Assembly: GCA_016929465.1 (NCBI GenBank)
Contig: JAFGIT010000171.1
Span: forward strand, 1-9,527
DNA length: 9,527 nt
Origin: JAFGIT01 sp016929465 [NCBI: Candidatus Coatesbacteria bacterium]
GTDB lineage: Bacteria > B130-G9
Direction: 5' to 3'
Positions 1 through 7,076 of the stretch are shown here, piece after piece. The notes under the pieces are model-generated. The model saw only the letters and a program-made list of their open reading frames with translations. It did not search any database and was not told where the DNA came from. Numbering within the stretch: the first letter of the stretch is position 1; each line of letters opens with the position of its first letter. The position numbers and the translations under genes were made by a program.

Positions 1-269
1 ACCCAATACGCACCACAATCCCCTCAAAAAACATAAAACCGAACCAGCTCGACCTCTCAAAAACCGTCAATCTGATTATTGGGGGCCTGCAACAGCTCAT
101 ATCTGCTTCGGGGACCACATCAATGAGATTTCCTCACTTGCTTTGAAATGAGCTGCCTGTTGATGTAGTATTGTTCTTGGGCACCGGGACAATTCGCATA
201 TTAAATGATTGATTTAGGTTCAGACAAAAGACAAACACGATTACAAATCAATACGATTGACTGGAGGGT
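1..269. other. Left-edge leader/intergenic stretch, no certain gene
   Basis: No gene can be called with confidence. Two plus-strand frames are open from the left edge, one to a TGA at 149-151 and one to a TGA at 143-145; the second translates to a fairly protein-like tail containing LDLSKTVNLIIGGLQQL. A minus-strand frame from an ATG at 100 is also open to the edge but has no ribosome binding site. With several frames open at once and no recognisable domain, none is preferred. The part from about 150 to 260 is AT-richer and probably holds the promoter and leader of the AsmA-like gene. An 8-bp inverted repeat, CAGCTCAT (93-100) and ATGAGCTG (148-155), spans the middle. It extends imperfectly to CAACAG/CTGTTG with a 2-nt bulge and may be a weak hairpin after an upstream gene. 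Confidence 0.4.
177..204 (+). promoter_or_regulatory. Tentative sigma70-like promoter for the AsmA-like gene
   Basis: TTGGGC (177-182) and TATTAA (199-204) sit 16 bp apart in the AT-rich stretch ahead of the gene at 273. The match to the -35/-10 consensus is partial, and other pairings are possible in such AT-rich DNA. This is pattern matching by eye only. Confidence 0.2.
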
Positions 270-272
270 GTG

Positions 273-3200
273 ATGGCTGATCAAGGAAAGGCCAGATGGT
301 CCAAACGGATAATAATAGCCGCGCTTTTGGTCTGCTTCCTTATAGGGGTGCTGGTTGTCGCGGTCAGCATCTATCTCTCTGACGCTCGCGTCGCGAAGAT
401 GATCGAGGAGGAACTCGGTGCAGCGATAGGACGGGAAGTGTCGGTAGGTAGCGTGGATCTGAGGCTCTTTGCCACAACGCTCGAGGTGAAGCAGATCGTC
501 GCCACCGATTTGAGTAAGTATGGAAGCGCTCCCATGCTCTCCATTGGCTCGGCTGAGGTTCGATTTCGGATATTGCCCCTTTTGGGCGGAAGAGTAGAGA
601 TAGAGCGGATAGACGTGTCTTCGCTCGTGTTTCGCCTGGTTCAGGCGAGAGATGGCATGCTGAACATATCCGATATCCCCGCGGCTCCCGAGGCGTCATC
701 CGAAGGAGATGGGGATGGCTCGACTGACCTCCCGGTCATCCTGGTCGAGAGCATTGGCCTGAAATCGGGTGAAGTTCGATACATCGACCATCTATCAAAC
801 CAGGAGGTAGCGCTCAAGGACCTGAGCTTCAAAGGGCAGGCCAAGAGCCCGGGCGGCTCCAGCCTCATGCTTTCGGGTGCATTAGGAGGGAATTCGGTTA
901 GCGTTACGGAAGCCGATAACTCCATATTCGAATGGCCCAGTTGGAATGCGAATCTCGAGACCACGATAGACCTCGACAGCGGTAAAATGAATATCCCGAC
1001 GCTGAAGCTCGGAACCAAGGGGATATCGGGCAAAGGCCTTCTCGAAATTGATAATATATATGGTGATGACCCCGGAATAGAAGCGAAGATGGGCCTCGCT
1101 CTCGACCTCGCGGAAGCGCCGATATCCTCCTTGTGTGATGTGGGAAACGATTGCGCCGGCAAGGTTTCGGGCGACGTTGTAGTCTCGGGCACCATATCCG
1201 ACATTGTCATCTCGTTCGACGGAGACTTGAGTGGGATTGTCTTGAGGGGAACCGCCGATGACAGTTCGGCCTTCTCGATCGGGTCAGGAACCGTAAAGCA
1301 GAGCGTCAGGTTGGCGACGGAGGGCCGAGTCTCCCTCGATGGTTTCATCTCGCTTCTCGACCTGGGGGCTGCCGCTAAGTCAGAACGACTTAACTCAATA
1401 GACGTAACGAACAAGATGGAGCTCAATGGCGACTGCGTGTCTATTGAGAAGCTCATTCTCGATGCTCCCGGCGCTAATCTATGGATATCAGGAAGGGCGT
1501 GCGCCGATGGTGAAAATGGCCCAGGCGCACTTGATATCCTTGGCAAGGCACAGGTCAGTCTTTCGCGGTTCGTCGAGCCTCTCGTCGCGGAATTCTCGGA
1601 CTTGGGCGGGGATCTCAATGCCGACTTCTCGCTCAAAGGGACCACCGAGGTCCCACAGGTGCACATAAAATGCGAGAGCGAGAAGCTCAGCATGACAGAG
1701 ACCGCATCGAAAACTCGGATAGCGATCGACAAGTTCAAGATAGTCCAGGACACTAAGGGGACGGACCCGGCGTCGCTTCCATTCCAGGGCTCCTTCTCGT
1801 GCGGGAAAATCTCGATTACCCAGCCGAAGGAGAAGCCATATTCTTTTGAAGACATCCACATCGACAATCGCCTGGTTCTCAATACCCGGGGCGACCTCCT
1901 GACAATTGACAAGTTTTACGCCCTAATACCAGGGGTAAATCTCGACCTCAGCGGCACCGTGGACAAGATATCGACGGATGCCCCCGACGTTGCCATGAAG
2001 GGTAAGGGAGAGCTCGATCTCGCGCGGCTGTTGGCGCTCGTCCGCCCGTTCTCGGGGCTATCGAGTGCCGAGTTGGACGGCCAGGGCAAGGTCTCCTTGA
2101 ATTTCGACGCCCAATCAAAAGGGAGCGATAATAGGGTGGAATTCATTGCGAAATCGAAGCAGGTAGCCATCGACTACGCCGCGGAGGGCGCGTCTGATTC
2201 CAGGACTCGCTACACCTTCGATGGGCTCGAGGTTCAGCAGAGCGCTGTTGATTCGAGCTCCCGAGGTCTGAACATCGAGGGAGCTGTCTCCTGCAGCCGT
2301 CTCACTTTGACACCGAAGGGCCAGAAAGCCAATAGCTTCAATAACGTGGGCGTCAAGAACGACTTGGTCCTCGATTCGGCACGGGACTCCCTGGCCGCCC
2401 GGAAGCTGGTTGTCTCGCTACCTGGCCTCGATTTCGACCTGACCGCGGACGTTAGAGGGCTCTCATCGGAGACTCCTGATGTCAAAGCGGATGGGAAGGC
2501 GAAGATCGATCTATCGGACCTTGTCTCCCTGCTGAGGCCACTCATCGGTGTGTCTCGAAGTGAGCTGGACGCGAAGGGAAAGCTCGACCTGAATCTCGTC
2601 GGACGCTATCAGAAGGGAGTCGGGAGCGGAGAGATCAAGCTCGTCTCGGATAACGTCGAATTGGATCACAGACCTGGCGGAAAGGGAGCAGTCAATACAC
2701 GCTACACCATCGAGGGCTTGAATCTCAGCCAGAGGGCGACCGGCTCCAGCCCCGATTCGACACCGCTGAATGGCGCCCTTTCGTGCAAGAAGCTCACGGT
2801 AAAGACCGGCACCGAGCCGCCAGTTGTTGTGCCCGGCGCCAGCATATCAGATCGGGCCACTTACCGTCAAAAGGACGACAGTCTGAAGATCGATGAATTC
2901 GCCGTCGTTATGCCCGGCGTCAGACTGAACACCAACGGCGACTTGAAGAGCATCTCTGCCGAGGCTCCCATGATAGACCTGAAGGGAGACTGCTCGATAG
3001 ACCTCGAGAGACTGATGGAGCTGACGAGGCCGCTAATCGGGATGTCCAAGGCTGAATTGGACGCCGAGGGTGAGCTGAAGGTCGCTTTCAGTGGGCGGAC
3101 AGGTCACAGCCTCGATGTCGAGGCCAAAGTTAGTTCCCCCCGGGTTGTCCTGAAATACCAGCCAAAGGAAAAAGAGAAGAAGCAGGCCGGCGCAAAGGGG

Positions 3201-4025
3201 ACAACCGAATCCGATCTCGCGCCCCTGGACTATGGTGACCTAGCAGTCCATGCAAGCTCCCGGATCGACCAGTTCATTTACAATAACCTGGTCACTTACG
3301 ACCAGGTTTTGGATGTCAATTTGAGAAATAATAGGCTCGAGATCAAGCAGGCTGACTTCCGCTTTGCAGAAGGCTCGATGAAGACGAGAGGATGGGCGAA
3401 GCTGGATGTGCCTGGCTGGGAGTATTCCGTCAACACGCAGGCTGCTGGAGTCAAAGTCGCCGACCTCGGCGAGCTCGTTCCGTTAATCCGCTGGATGCAA
3501 GTCAATGGGAAGGTCGATGGGACAGCGGATCTCGCCGGCAAAGGCACCACAATGGATGCCCTCGGCAAGTATCTGAATGGTACGACGAAATTCAAGGTGT
3601 CCGACGGGCAGCTTATGCCGGGGCCGATGCTAAGTTCAGTGGGCTCGATCCTTGGCCTTGAGGAACTGAAGAAGCCGATCAAATTCAGGGAGATGAAGGG
3701 GCAAGCGACGGTCAAGGACGGCAAGGTCAACGTATCGCAGCTCGATACTTCGAACAATGACATGAGCCTCACGTTGACCGGTGGTATTTGGCTCGACGGA
3801 AGATTGGACCTCGACCTCGACGCGACGCTCTCCGAGCAGTTGTCTTCACGAATGGCCGGTCTAAATCAAATCGCCTCGCTGCGCGGCAAGAAGGTAAAGA
3901 TCCCGTTCAAGATTGGTGGCACGTTGAGCTCCCCGAGGCCGATTCCAGACCTGAAGGATCTGCTAACGGCAGCAGCGACAGACGAGGCTCTCAACCTGCT
4001 GGATGGCTTTCTGAAGAAGAAGTAG
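273..4025 (+). CDS. AsmA-family (DUF748/AsmA_2-like) giant envelope protein with internal repeats
   Basis: Encodes about 1250 residues. ATG at 273 is preferred over the adjacent in-frame GTG at 270 because GGAGG (263-267) lies 5 nt from the ATG and only 2 nt from the GTG. A basic N-terminus is followed by one membrane helix (about residues 13-36), then the typical AsmA start: LSDARVAKMIEEELG with 'GREVSVGSVDL'. The rest has no other membrane helix and should lie in the periplasm. Residues about 380-965 hold four degenerate repeats, listed separately. Residues about 995-1225 match the AsmA C-terminal region, including 'DALGKYLNGTTKFKVSDGQL', a later 'VKDGKVNVSQL' and a final beta-rich Leu/Asp stretch. 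AsmA-superfamily proteins such as AsmA, TamB and YhdP are known or proposed lipid conduits between inner and outer membranes. Lipid transport is therefore the inferred role; the substrate is unknown. The C-terminus ends in KKK. It is convergent with the GT-C-like gene, with no obvious operon partner. Confidence 0.85.
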   Translation: MADQGKARWSKRIIIAALLVCFLIGVLVVAVSIYLSDARVAKMIEEELGAAIGREVSVGSVDLRLFATTLEVKQIVATDLSKYGSAPMLSIGSAEVRFRILPLLGGRVEIERIDVSSLVFRLVQARDGMLNISDIPAAPEASSEGDGDGSTDLPVILVESIGLKSGEVRYIDHLSNQEVALKDLSFKGQAKSPGGSSLMLSGALGGNSVSVTEADNSIFEWPSWNANLETTIDLDSGKMNIPTLKLGTKGISGKGLLEIDNIYGDDPGIEAKMGLALDLAEAPISSLCDVGNDCAGKVSGDVVVSGTISDIVISFDGDLSGIVLRGTADDSSAFSIGSGTVKQSVRLATEGRVSLDGFISLLDLGAAAKSERLNSIDVTNKMELNGDCVSIEKLILDAPGANLWISGRACADGENGPGALDILGKAQVSLSRFVEPLVAEFSDLGGDLNADFSLKGTTEVPQVHIKCESEKLSMTETASKTRIAIDKFKIVQDTKGTDPASLPFQGSFSCGKISITQPKEKPYSFEDIHIDNRLVLNTRGDLLTIDKFYALIPGVNLDLSGTVDKISTDAPDVAMKGKGELDLARLLALVRPFSGLSSAELDGQGKVSLNFDAQSKGSDNRVEFIAKSKQVAIDYAAEGASDSRTRYTFDGLEVQQSAVDSSSRGLNIEGAVSCSRLTLTPKGQKANSFNNVGVKNDLVLDSARDSLAARKLVVSLPGLDFDLTADVRGLSSETPDVKADGKAKIDLSDLVSLLRPLIGVSRSELDAKGKLDLNLVGRYQKGVGSGEIKLVSDNVELDHRPGGKGAVNTRYTIEGLNLSQRATGSSPDSTPLNGALSCKKLTVKTGTEPPVVVPGASISDRATYRQKDDSLKIDEFAVVMPGVRLNTNGDLKSISAEAPMIDLKGDCSIDLERLMELTRPLIGMSKAELDAEGELKVAFSGRTGHSLDVEAKVSSPRVVLKYQPKEKEKKQAGAKGTTESDLAPLDYGDLAVHASSRIDQFIYNNLVTYDQVLDVNLRNNRLEIKQADFRFAEGSMKTRGWAKLDVPGWEYSVNTQAAGVKVADLGELVPLIRWMQVNGKVDGTADLAGKGTTMDALGKYLNGTTKFKVSDGQLMPGPMLSSVGSILGLEELKKPIKFREMKGQATVKDGKVNVSQLDTSNNDMSLTLTGGIWLDGRLDLDLDATLSEQLSSRMAGLNQIASLRGKKVKIPFKIGGTLSSPRPIPDLKDLLTAAATDEALNLLDGFLKKK
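1410..3164 (+). repeat. Four tandem degenerate coding repeats, period about 164 codons, in the AsmA-like gene
   Basis: Units are read from the protein (numbered from the GTG at 270): residues 381-532, 533-696, 697-860 and a partial 861-965. Each begins with a related block: NKMELNGDCVSIEKLILDAPG, then NRLVLNTRGDLLTIDKF, then NDLVLDSARDSLAARKL, then DRATYRQKDDSLKIDEF. Units 1-3 share RPxxGxSxxELDxxGK-like motifs at residues 592, 756 and 920. Units 0-2 share a G-x-x-SC-x-(K/R)-(I/L)-x-(I/L/V) motif with Cys at 511, 675 and 839. Some nucleotide similarity remains: CGCTACACC near 2208 and again at 2700, exactly 492 bp apart. This suggests lengthening by internal duplication of a beta-rich module. 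Confidence 0.75.
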
Positions 4026-4058
4026 CATCAAGGCGGTCAGCAGTTCGATCTCGCATTT

Positions 4059-5606
4059 CTAAGGGGAATCCGACGGTTGGTCGCCATCACGGAGTCTCAA
4101 TCGGTGGAATCCATGTCTTCCATCTGGAAGAGGGAATTCTGGGCTCAATTCTATCTTGAATCGCTCCCAGAAGGCTCTCTCCTTTTGGGGCATTCTTCCA
4201 TCGAAGTAGCTCTTGATCTTCTGGTTCAGATCATTTCTCGAGAGAAACATGTAGATCGGATCTCCCCTGCGAATGGCAGACTCGGTTTGCTTTGGGGATG
4301 AACTCAGACCGAATTGCACTGGATTTGCAGTTCTGTGATATCCCCCAAAATAGATCATCTGTGCCTGCAGCCGTTCATCTACTGTCGCAAAGACAATCCA
4401 CGCGCCCTTTTCCATTTCGGATACGGAAGCCAGGCTGGCCTGATAGACGTTGCATTCATCCACTGCACGCCAGATGAAGCGAAGCCCAAGATTCGAAAGA
4501 AGCAGGATCGCGGCCAAACAGGACAGAACGGCTCTGGGCGCAGGAACTCGAAGCACAGATAGCGATAGCAGAAGGGCAGAGAAAAACGGGAACATCCAGA
4601 ACTTGTGGTTGTATGGATCCCACCAAAAGGCAAAGGCCCCACCGAGGAAAGAGGCAAGAAAAAGGGCAAATAGCGGCTGGTTCTCGAGCCTACCTCTCCT
4701 GGATATCCAGCAATAGACAATATAGGCTAGAATCACCATCAGGAAGTAGAGCAAGTACCTCGCGGGGAAAAAACTGAGCTTGGAAAACACGACATTCATG
4801 GTCAGTCCCCTCAGGGAATCTCTCATGGGCGCATTTGAGAATTCGAGATATGAGGACATCCAGATTGGGTAGTGGAATATCCAACGGCCGAGAGAGCGGA
4901 GATCCATTGGCTTAAGGGCGATAAAGGCACCGAATTGCACAGCAAGTGCAACGGCCGCCGCCGTCCCGGCGAATATGCCGGTTTTCAGATTGAGTCTCGC
5001 TTCCCGGTTGCTGATTAACCAGACGAATATGGGCACCAAGACCAGGACCACTGACTCCTGATGAAAGCATATCGCAAGCCCCGCAAGAAACCCTCCCAGA
5101 AGCCTTGCGGCCCTTGTGTCGCCGAATAGTCCGAAGTAGATGGCTGCGGCAGAAAAAAACACCGCAATCGCGTATGGCTCGCCATCTGTCGCCTCATGCC
5201 ACAGGGCTCCGCTGCTCCCATAGATGATTGCACCGGCATAGGAAAAGAACTCTGGACGACCTAGCCCCGATAGAATCCTCCGGAAAAAAACCACCGCCCC
5301 GGCACCAGCGAGAGCACTGAGTATCTGTGCGATGTCAATGGCCCTAACCTCTATCAGGAGCAGGGATAAGACGCGTCGAAGGACCCACACGAGCGGCATG
5401 TGCAGTAGGTGGTGAGGGTGGAACATGTCCTCGAATGAGCCGTACTCGACCTTGATGGCATACCATATCGCGTCGAAAGCCTGCATGGAGGCCTTGGTTG
5501 CGAGATACAGCAACAGGAAGCCTGCGAAGAGGCAAAATTCGCCCCGCCAGTTCGTTAGAATCGGGCGGGGCGACTTAATTTCTTTCAGGGATGGCGCACT
5601 CTCCAG
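4059..5606 (-). CDS. GT-C-like polytopic membrane protein (dolichol-phosphate-mannosyltransferase/DUF2723-type fold)
   Basis: An integral inner-membrane protein of about 515 residues if started at the CTG at 5606, or 484 if started at the TTG at 5513. CTG is preferred for three reasons. GGAGG lies 7 nt upstream (around 5614-5618). No ATG, GTG or TTG occurs in frame between that site and 5513. The TTG start would cut through the first membrane helix (CLFAGFLLLYLATKASM). Family-like features, numbered from the TTG, are Asp14 after helix 1, the loop HPHHLLHMPL (32-41), HEATDGEPYA (106-115), and FWWDPYNHKFW (296-306). About ten hydrophobic segments are followed by a soluble tail from about residue 350. 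GT-C enzymes move sugars from polyprenyl-phosphate donors on the outer face of the membrane, so such transfer is inferred; donor and acceptor are unknown. It is last in the minus-strand operon, 22 bp after the barrel gene. Confidence 0.7.
   Translation of the reverse strand: MESAPSLKEIKSPRPILTNWRGEFCLFAGFLLLYLATKASMQAFDAIWYAIKVEYGSFEDMFHPHHLLHMPLVWVLRRVLSLLLIEVRAIDIAQILSALAGAGAVVFFRRILSGLGRPEFFSYAGAIIYGSSGALWHEATDGEPYAIAVFFSAAAIYFGLFGDTRAARLLGGFLAGLAICFHQESVVLVLVPIFVWLISNREARLNLKTGIFAGTAAAVALAVQFGAFIALKPMDLRSLGRWIFHYPIWMSSYLEFSNAPMRDSLRGLTMNVVFSKLSFFPARYLLYFLMVILAYIVYCWISRRGRLENQPLFALFLASFLGGAFAFWWDPYNHKFWMFPFFSALLLSLSVLRVPAPRAVLSCLAAILLLSNLGLRFIWRAVDECNVYQASLASVSEMEKGAWIVFATVDERLQAQMIYFGGYHRTANPVQFGLSSSPKQTESAIRRGDPIYMFLSRNDLNQKIKSYFDGRMPQKERAFWERFKIELSPEFPLPDGRHGFHRLRLRDGDQPSDSP
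5539..5573 (-). promoter_or_regulatory. Strong GC-rich hairpin between barrel gene and GT-C-like gene (possible attenuator)
   Basis: A perfect 10-bp inverted repeat, TCGCCCCGCC (5539-5548) and GGCGGGGCGA (5564-5573), encloses a 15-nt loop. On the minus-strand transcript it is followed by ATTTTGCC, a short weak U-run, so it is at best a leaky intrinsic terminator. On the plus strand the tail is CTTAATTTCTTT, but no plus-strand gene reads into it. If the membrane protein starts at CTG 5606, the hairpin lies inside codons 12-23. If it starts at TTG 5513, the hairpin is intergenic. Confidence 0.55.
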
Positions 5607-5612
5607 ATTAGT

Positions 5613-5620
5613 TCCTCCCC
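5613..5620 (-). promoter_or_regulatory. Ribosome binding site deciding the GT-C-like start
   Basis: The minus strand reads GGGGAGGA here, one of the strongest Shine-Dalgarno matches in the window. The only start-like codon at normal distance in the long open frame is CTG at 5606-5604, with 7 nt between GGAGG and CTG. An overlapping ATG (5622-5620) in another frame opens only a four-codon reading frame closed by TAA. Confidence 0.55.
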
Positions 5621-5628
5621 ATCGATTA

Positions 5629-6804
5629 TTAGAACAGCACCCCTATCCCCGCCGAATACATGTCGGCATCGAGGTAATACTCTCGCTCGAACTTGCTGTT
5701 GTGGCGATAGTTGTTATATCGAAGGTCGAGGTTTATCTTGTCCACATAATCTCCGCCAAGCCAGGACGGACAGCCCGCAAGTCCGAGAATGTCGATTATC
5801 ACGGCGCCGCCGATTGTGACGGATTCACCGGGGAACAGGCTAACGCTCAGGTCGTCGCCGTATTCCTGCTGCTGCCAGAGCTGCCACTCCTGATCTTCGT
5901 CCAAACTCGGGTCGTCCTCGCCGTGCCAGCGATATCTGACCATCACGAGAATCTCATCTATAATATACTGATAGACCTTTGCCTCGAAGGTATTGGTGTA
6001 GAAGCTGTCGCCATCCAGTGAATACCTGTAATAGACCTGGAGGGAGGTCCGAGTGGGGAAATACTGATTCACCTTTGCAGACCAGGACCAGGTCTCCGGC
6101 AGGGCGGACTGTGTGGCGTAAGATGCGCTGAGCTGGCACATGGTCATCTTGGTGATGATCTGCGTCACTGTCAGGGTGTACGAGTTCGTATAGGAGGTCG
6201 TCCTGCCCGGAAGGTACTTGTAAGTGGTTATATCGTACTCCCAGTAGGGCGTCAGGTTGGCATCCGTGTGCGAATACGCGCCCTCGATAGTCGTGTTCTG
6301 GTCGAACAGCGGCTGGGAATAGGAGATTGTGTAGGCATGCGATGTCGGCTTCCTGAGACCACCTACGTCAGGATCTTCCTTCGCCTTCTTCTCCATCTCG
6401 TGGATCAGATAGGCGTCCGTAAGGCGAATCGCCCTGTCTGTGTAGGTGTATCCGAGAACCAGCTTCCCATCCTTGACGGTCTTCTGCTCAACCTGTAGCG
6501 AGTACTGGTCGCCGTATGAGTAATTCCTGGTTGCAGGCTCCCAGAGTGGTATCTTCCAATACCGTGTGTCAGAGTGAAGATAAGAGAGCTTCAACTTCGT
6601 CTTATCCAAGACCTGCCGATCGAGCCTGAAGGTAAAGGCGTTATTGATAGTATCGTTCTCATCACGGTATCGGAAGTAAGTGAAGGTGAAATTGTCCTGG
6701 GAGCATCTGCAATCAGCCGCCAGGACGAACAACATCGCGAATAGCGCCACAATGAATGCGCCTTGCCTCACCGAGCTCGATATCCTAATAGACTTATTCA
6801 GCAT
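5629..6804 (-). CDS. DUF3570-type outer-membrane beta-barrel protein
   Basis: A 391-residue protein. The start ATG at 6804 has AAGGAG at 6812-6817, 7 nt upstream, overlapping the TAA of the lipoprotein gene. The N-terminus is basic with a hydrophobic signal (about residues 14-31), cleaved near LAADC or CRCSQ. The mature protein is dominated by amphipathic alternating strands rich in Tyr, Thr and Asp (for example TFTYFRYRDEN, KLVLGYTYTDR, TSLQVYYRYSLDG, DKINLDLRYNNYRH). It ends in GIGVLF with a C-terminal Phe, the usual beta-signal recognised by the BAM complex. Overall size, the early FxYFRYRDEND motif and the partner genes suggest DUF3570. Its function is unknown. A role as partner or exporter for the co-encoded DUF4266 lipoprotein is inferred from the operon only. 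A generic barrel of another family remains possible. Confidence 0.75.
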   Translation of the reverse strand: MLNKSIRISSSVRQGAFIVALFAMLFVLAADCRCSQDNFTFTYFRYRDENDTINNAFTFRLDRQVLDKTKLKLSYLHSDTRYWKIPLWEPATRNYSYGDQYSLQVEQKTVKDGKLVLGYTYTDRAIRLTDAYLIHEMEKKAKEDPDVGGLRKPTSHAYTISYSQPLFDQNTTIEGAYSHTDANLTPYWEYDITTYKYLPGRTTSYTNSYTLTVTQIITKMTMCQLSASYATQSALPETWSWSAKVNQYFPTRTSLQVYYRYSLDGDSFYTNTFEAKVYQYIIDEILVMVRYRWHGEDDPSLDEDQEWQLWQQQEYGDDLSVSLFPGESVTIGGAVIIDILGLAGCPSWLGGDYVDKINLDLRYNNYRHNSKFEREYYLDADMYSAGIGVLF

Positions 6805-6815
6805 GGGAGCACTCC

Positions 6816-7076
6816 TTACTTACCGGCGCAGCTTACGCAGCCGCCGCCACTTCCGCCACCGCCAGTAACCCAGGCCTTCTCCATATCGCCGAAGACCAAG
6901 AACTCCAACGAGCCGACATCAGGATTGATCTCCTCGAATAACATGATCGGGTCGGTCAAGAACTCCATGTCATACGGCTTGACCGTAGCGCAGCCCGTGC
7001 AAAGTGGGGCCGCAAGCAGAAGCAGCAGAAGGACAGCCTGCCATCGGTATCTGAGAAATTGACCAGCCATTCTCAT
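6816..7076 (-). CDS. Small DUF4266-type lipoprotein with Gly-rich CxxC tail
   Basis: An 86-residue protein. The ATG at 7076 overlaps the upstream TGA as ATGA, and GGAGGAG (7085-7091), inside the thioredoxin gene, lies 8 nt away, so translation is probably coupled. The N-terminus RYRWQ is followed by a Leu-rich signal and lipobox-like LCTGC, giving lipidated Cys29. Cys rather than Leu at -3 is slightly atypical. The start of the mature part, CATVKPYDMEFLTDPIM, matches the conserved block I associate with DUF4266 (C-x-x-V-x-P-[WY]-x(4)-L-x-D-P-x-M). The C-terminus is TGGGGSGGGCVSCAGK, a flexible Gly run with Cys80 and Cys83. Many relatives, as I recall, end in a Gly-rich CxC motif. The paired cysteines next to a thioredoxin gene suggest a disulfide, metal site or modification point, but the function is unknown. 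Confidence 0.78.
   Translation of the reverse strand: MRMAGQFLRYRWQAVLLLLLLAAPLCTGCATVKPYDMEFLTDPIMLFEEINPDVGSLEFLVFGDMEKAWVTGGGGSGGGCVSCAGK

Noticed and set aside
270-272. GTG start for the AsmA-like gene
   Set aside because: Only 2 nt from GGAGG; the next codon, ATG 273, is at normal spacing.
641-1912. 423-codon open frame on the minus strand inside the AsmA-like gene
   Set aside because: The protein is low-complexity Ser/Pro/Arg-rich with no domain, signal or ribosome binding site. It mirrors the codon bias of the well-supported plus-strand gene.
4026-4058. Possible bidirectional terminator between the convergent genes
   Set aside because: The 33-bp gap has no convincing stem-loop or T-run.
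5425-6021. 198-codon plus-strand open frame
   Set aside because: Antisense to the end of the barrel gene and the start of the GT-C-like gene, both supported by ribosome binding sites and recognisable sequence. Its product resembles no family.
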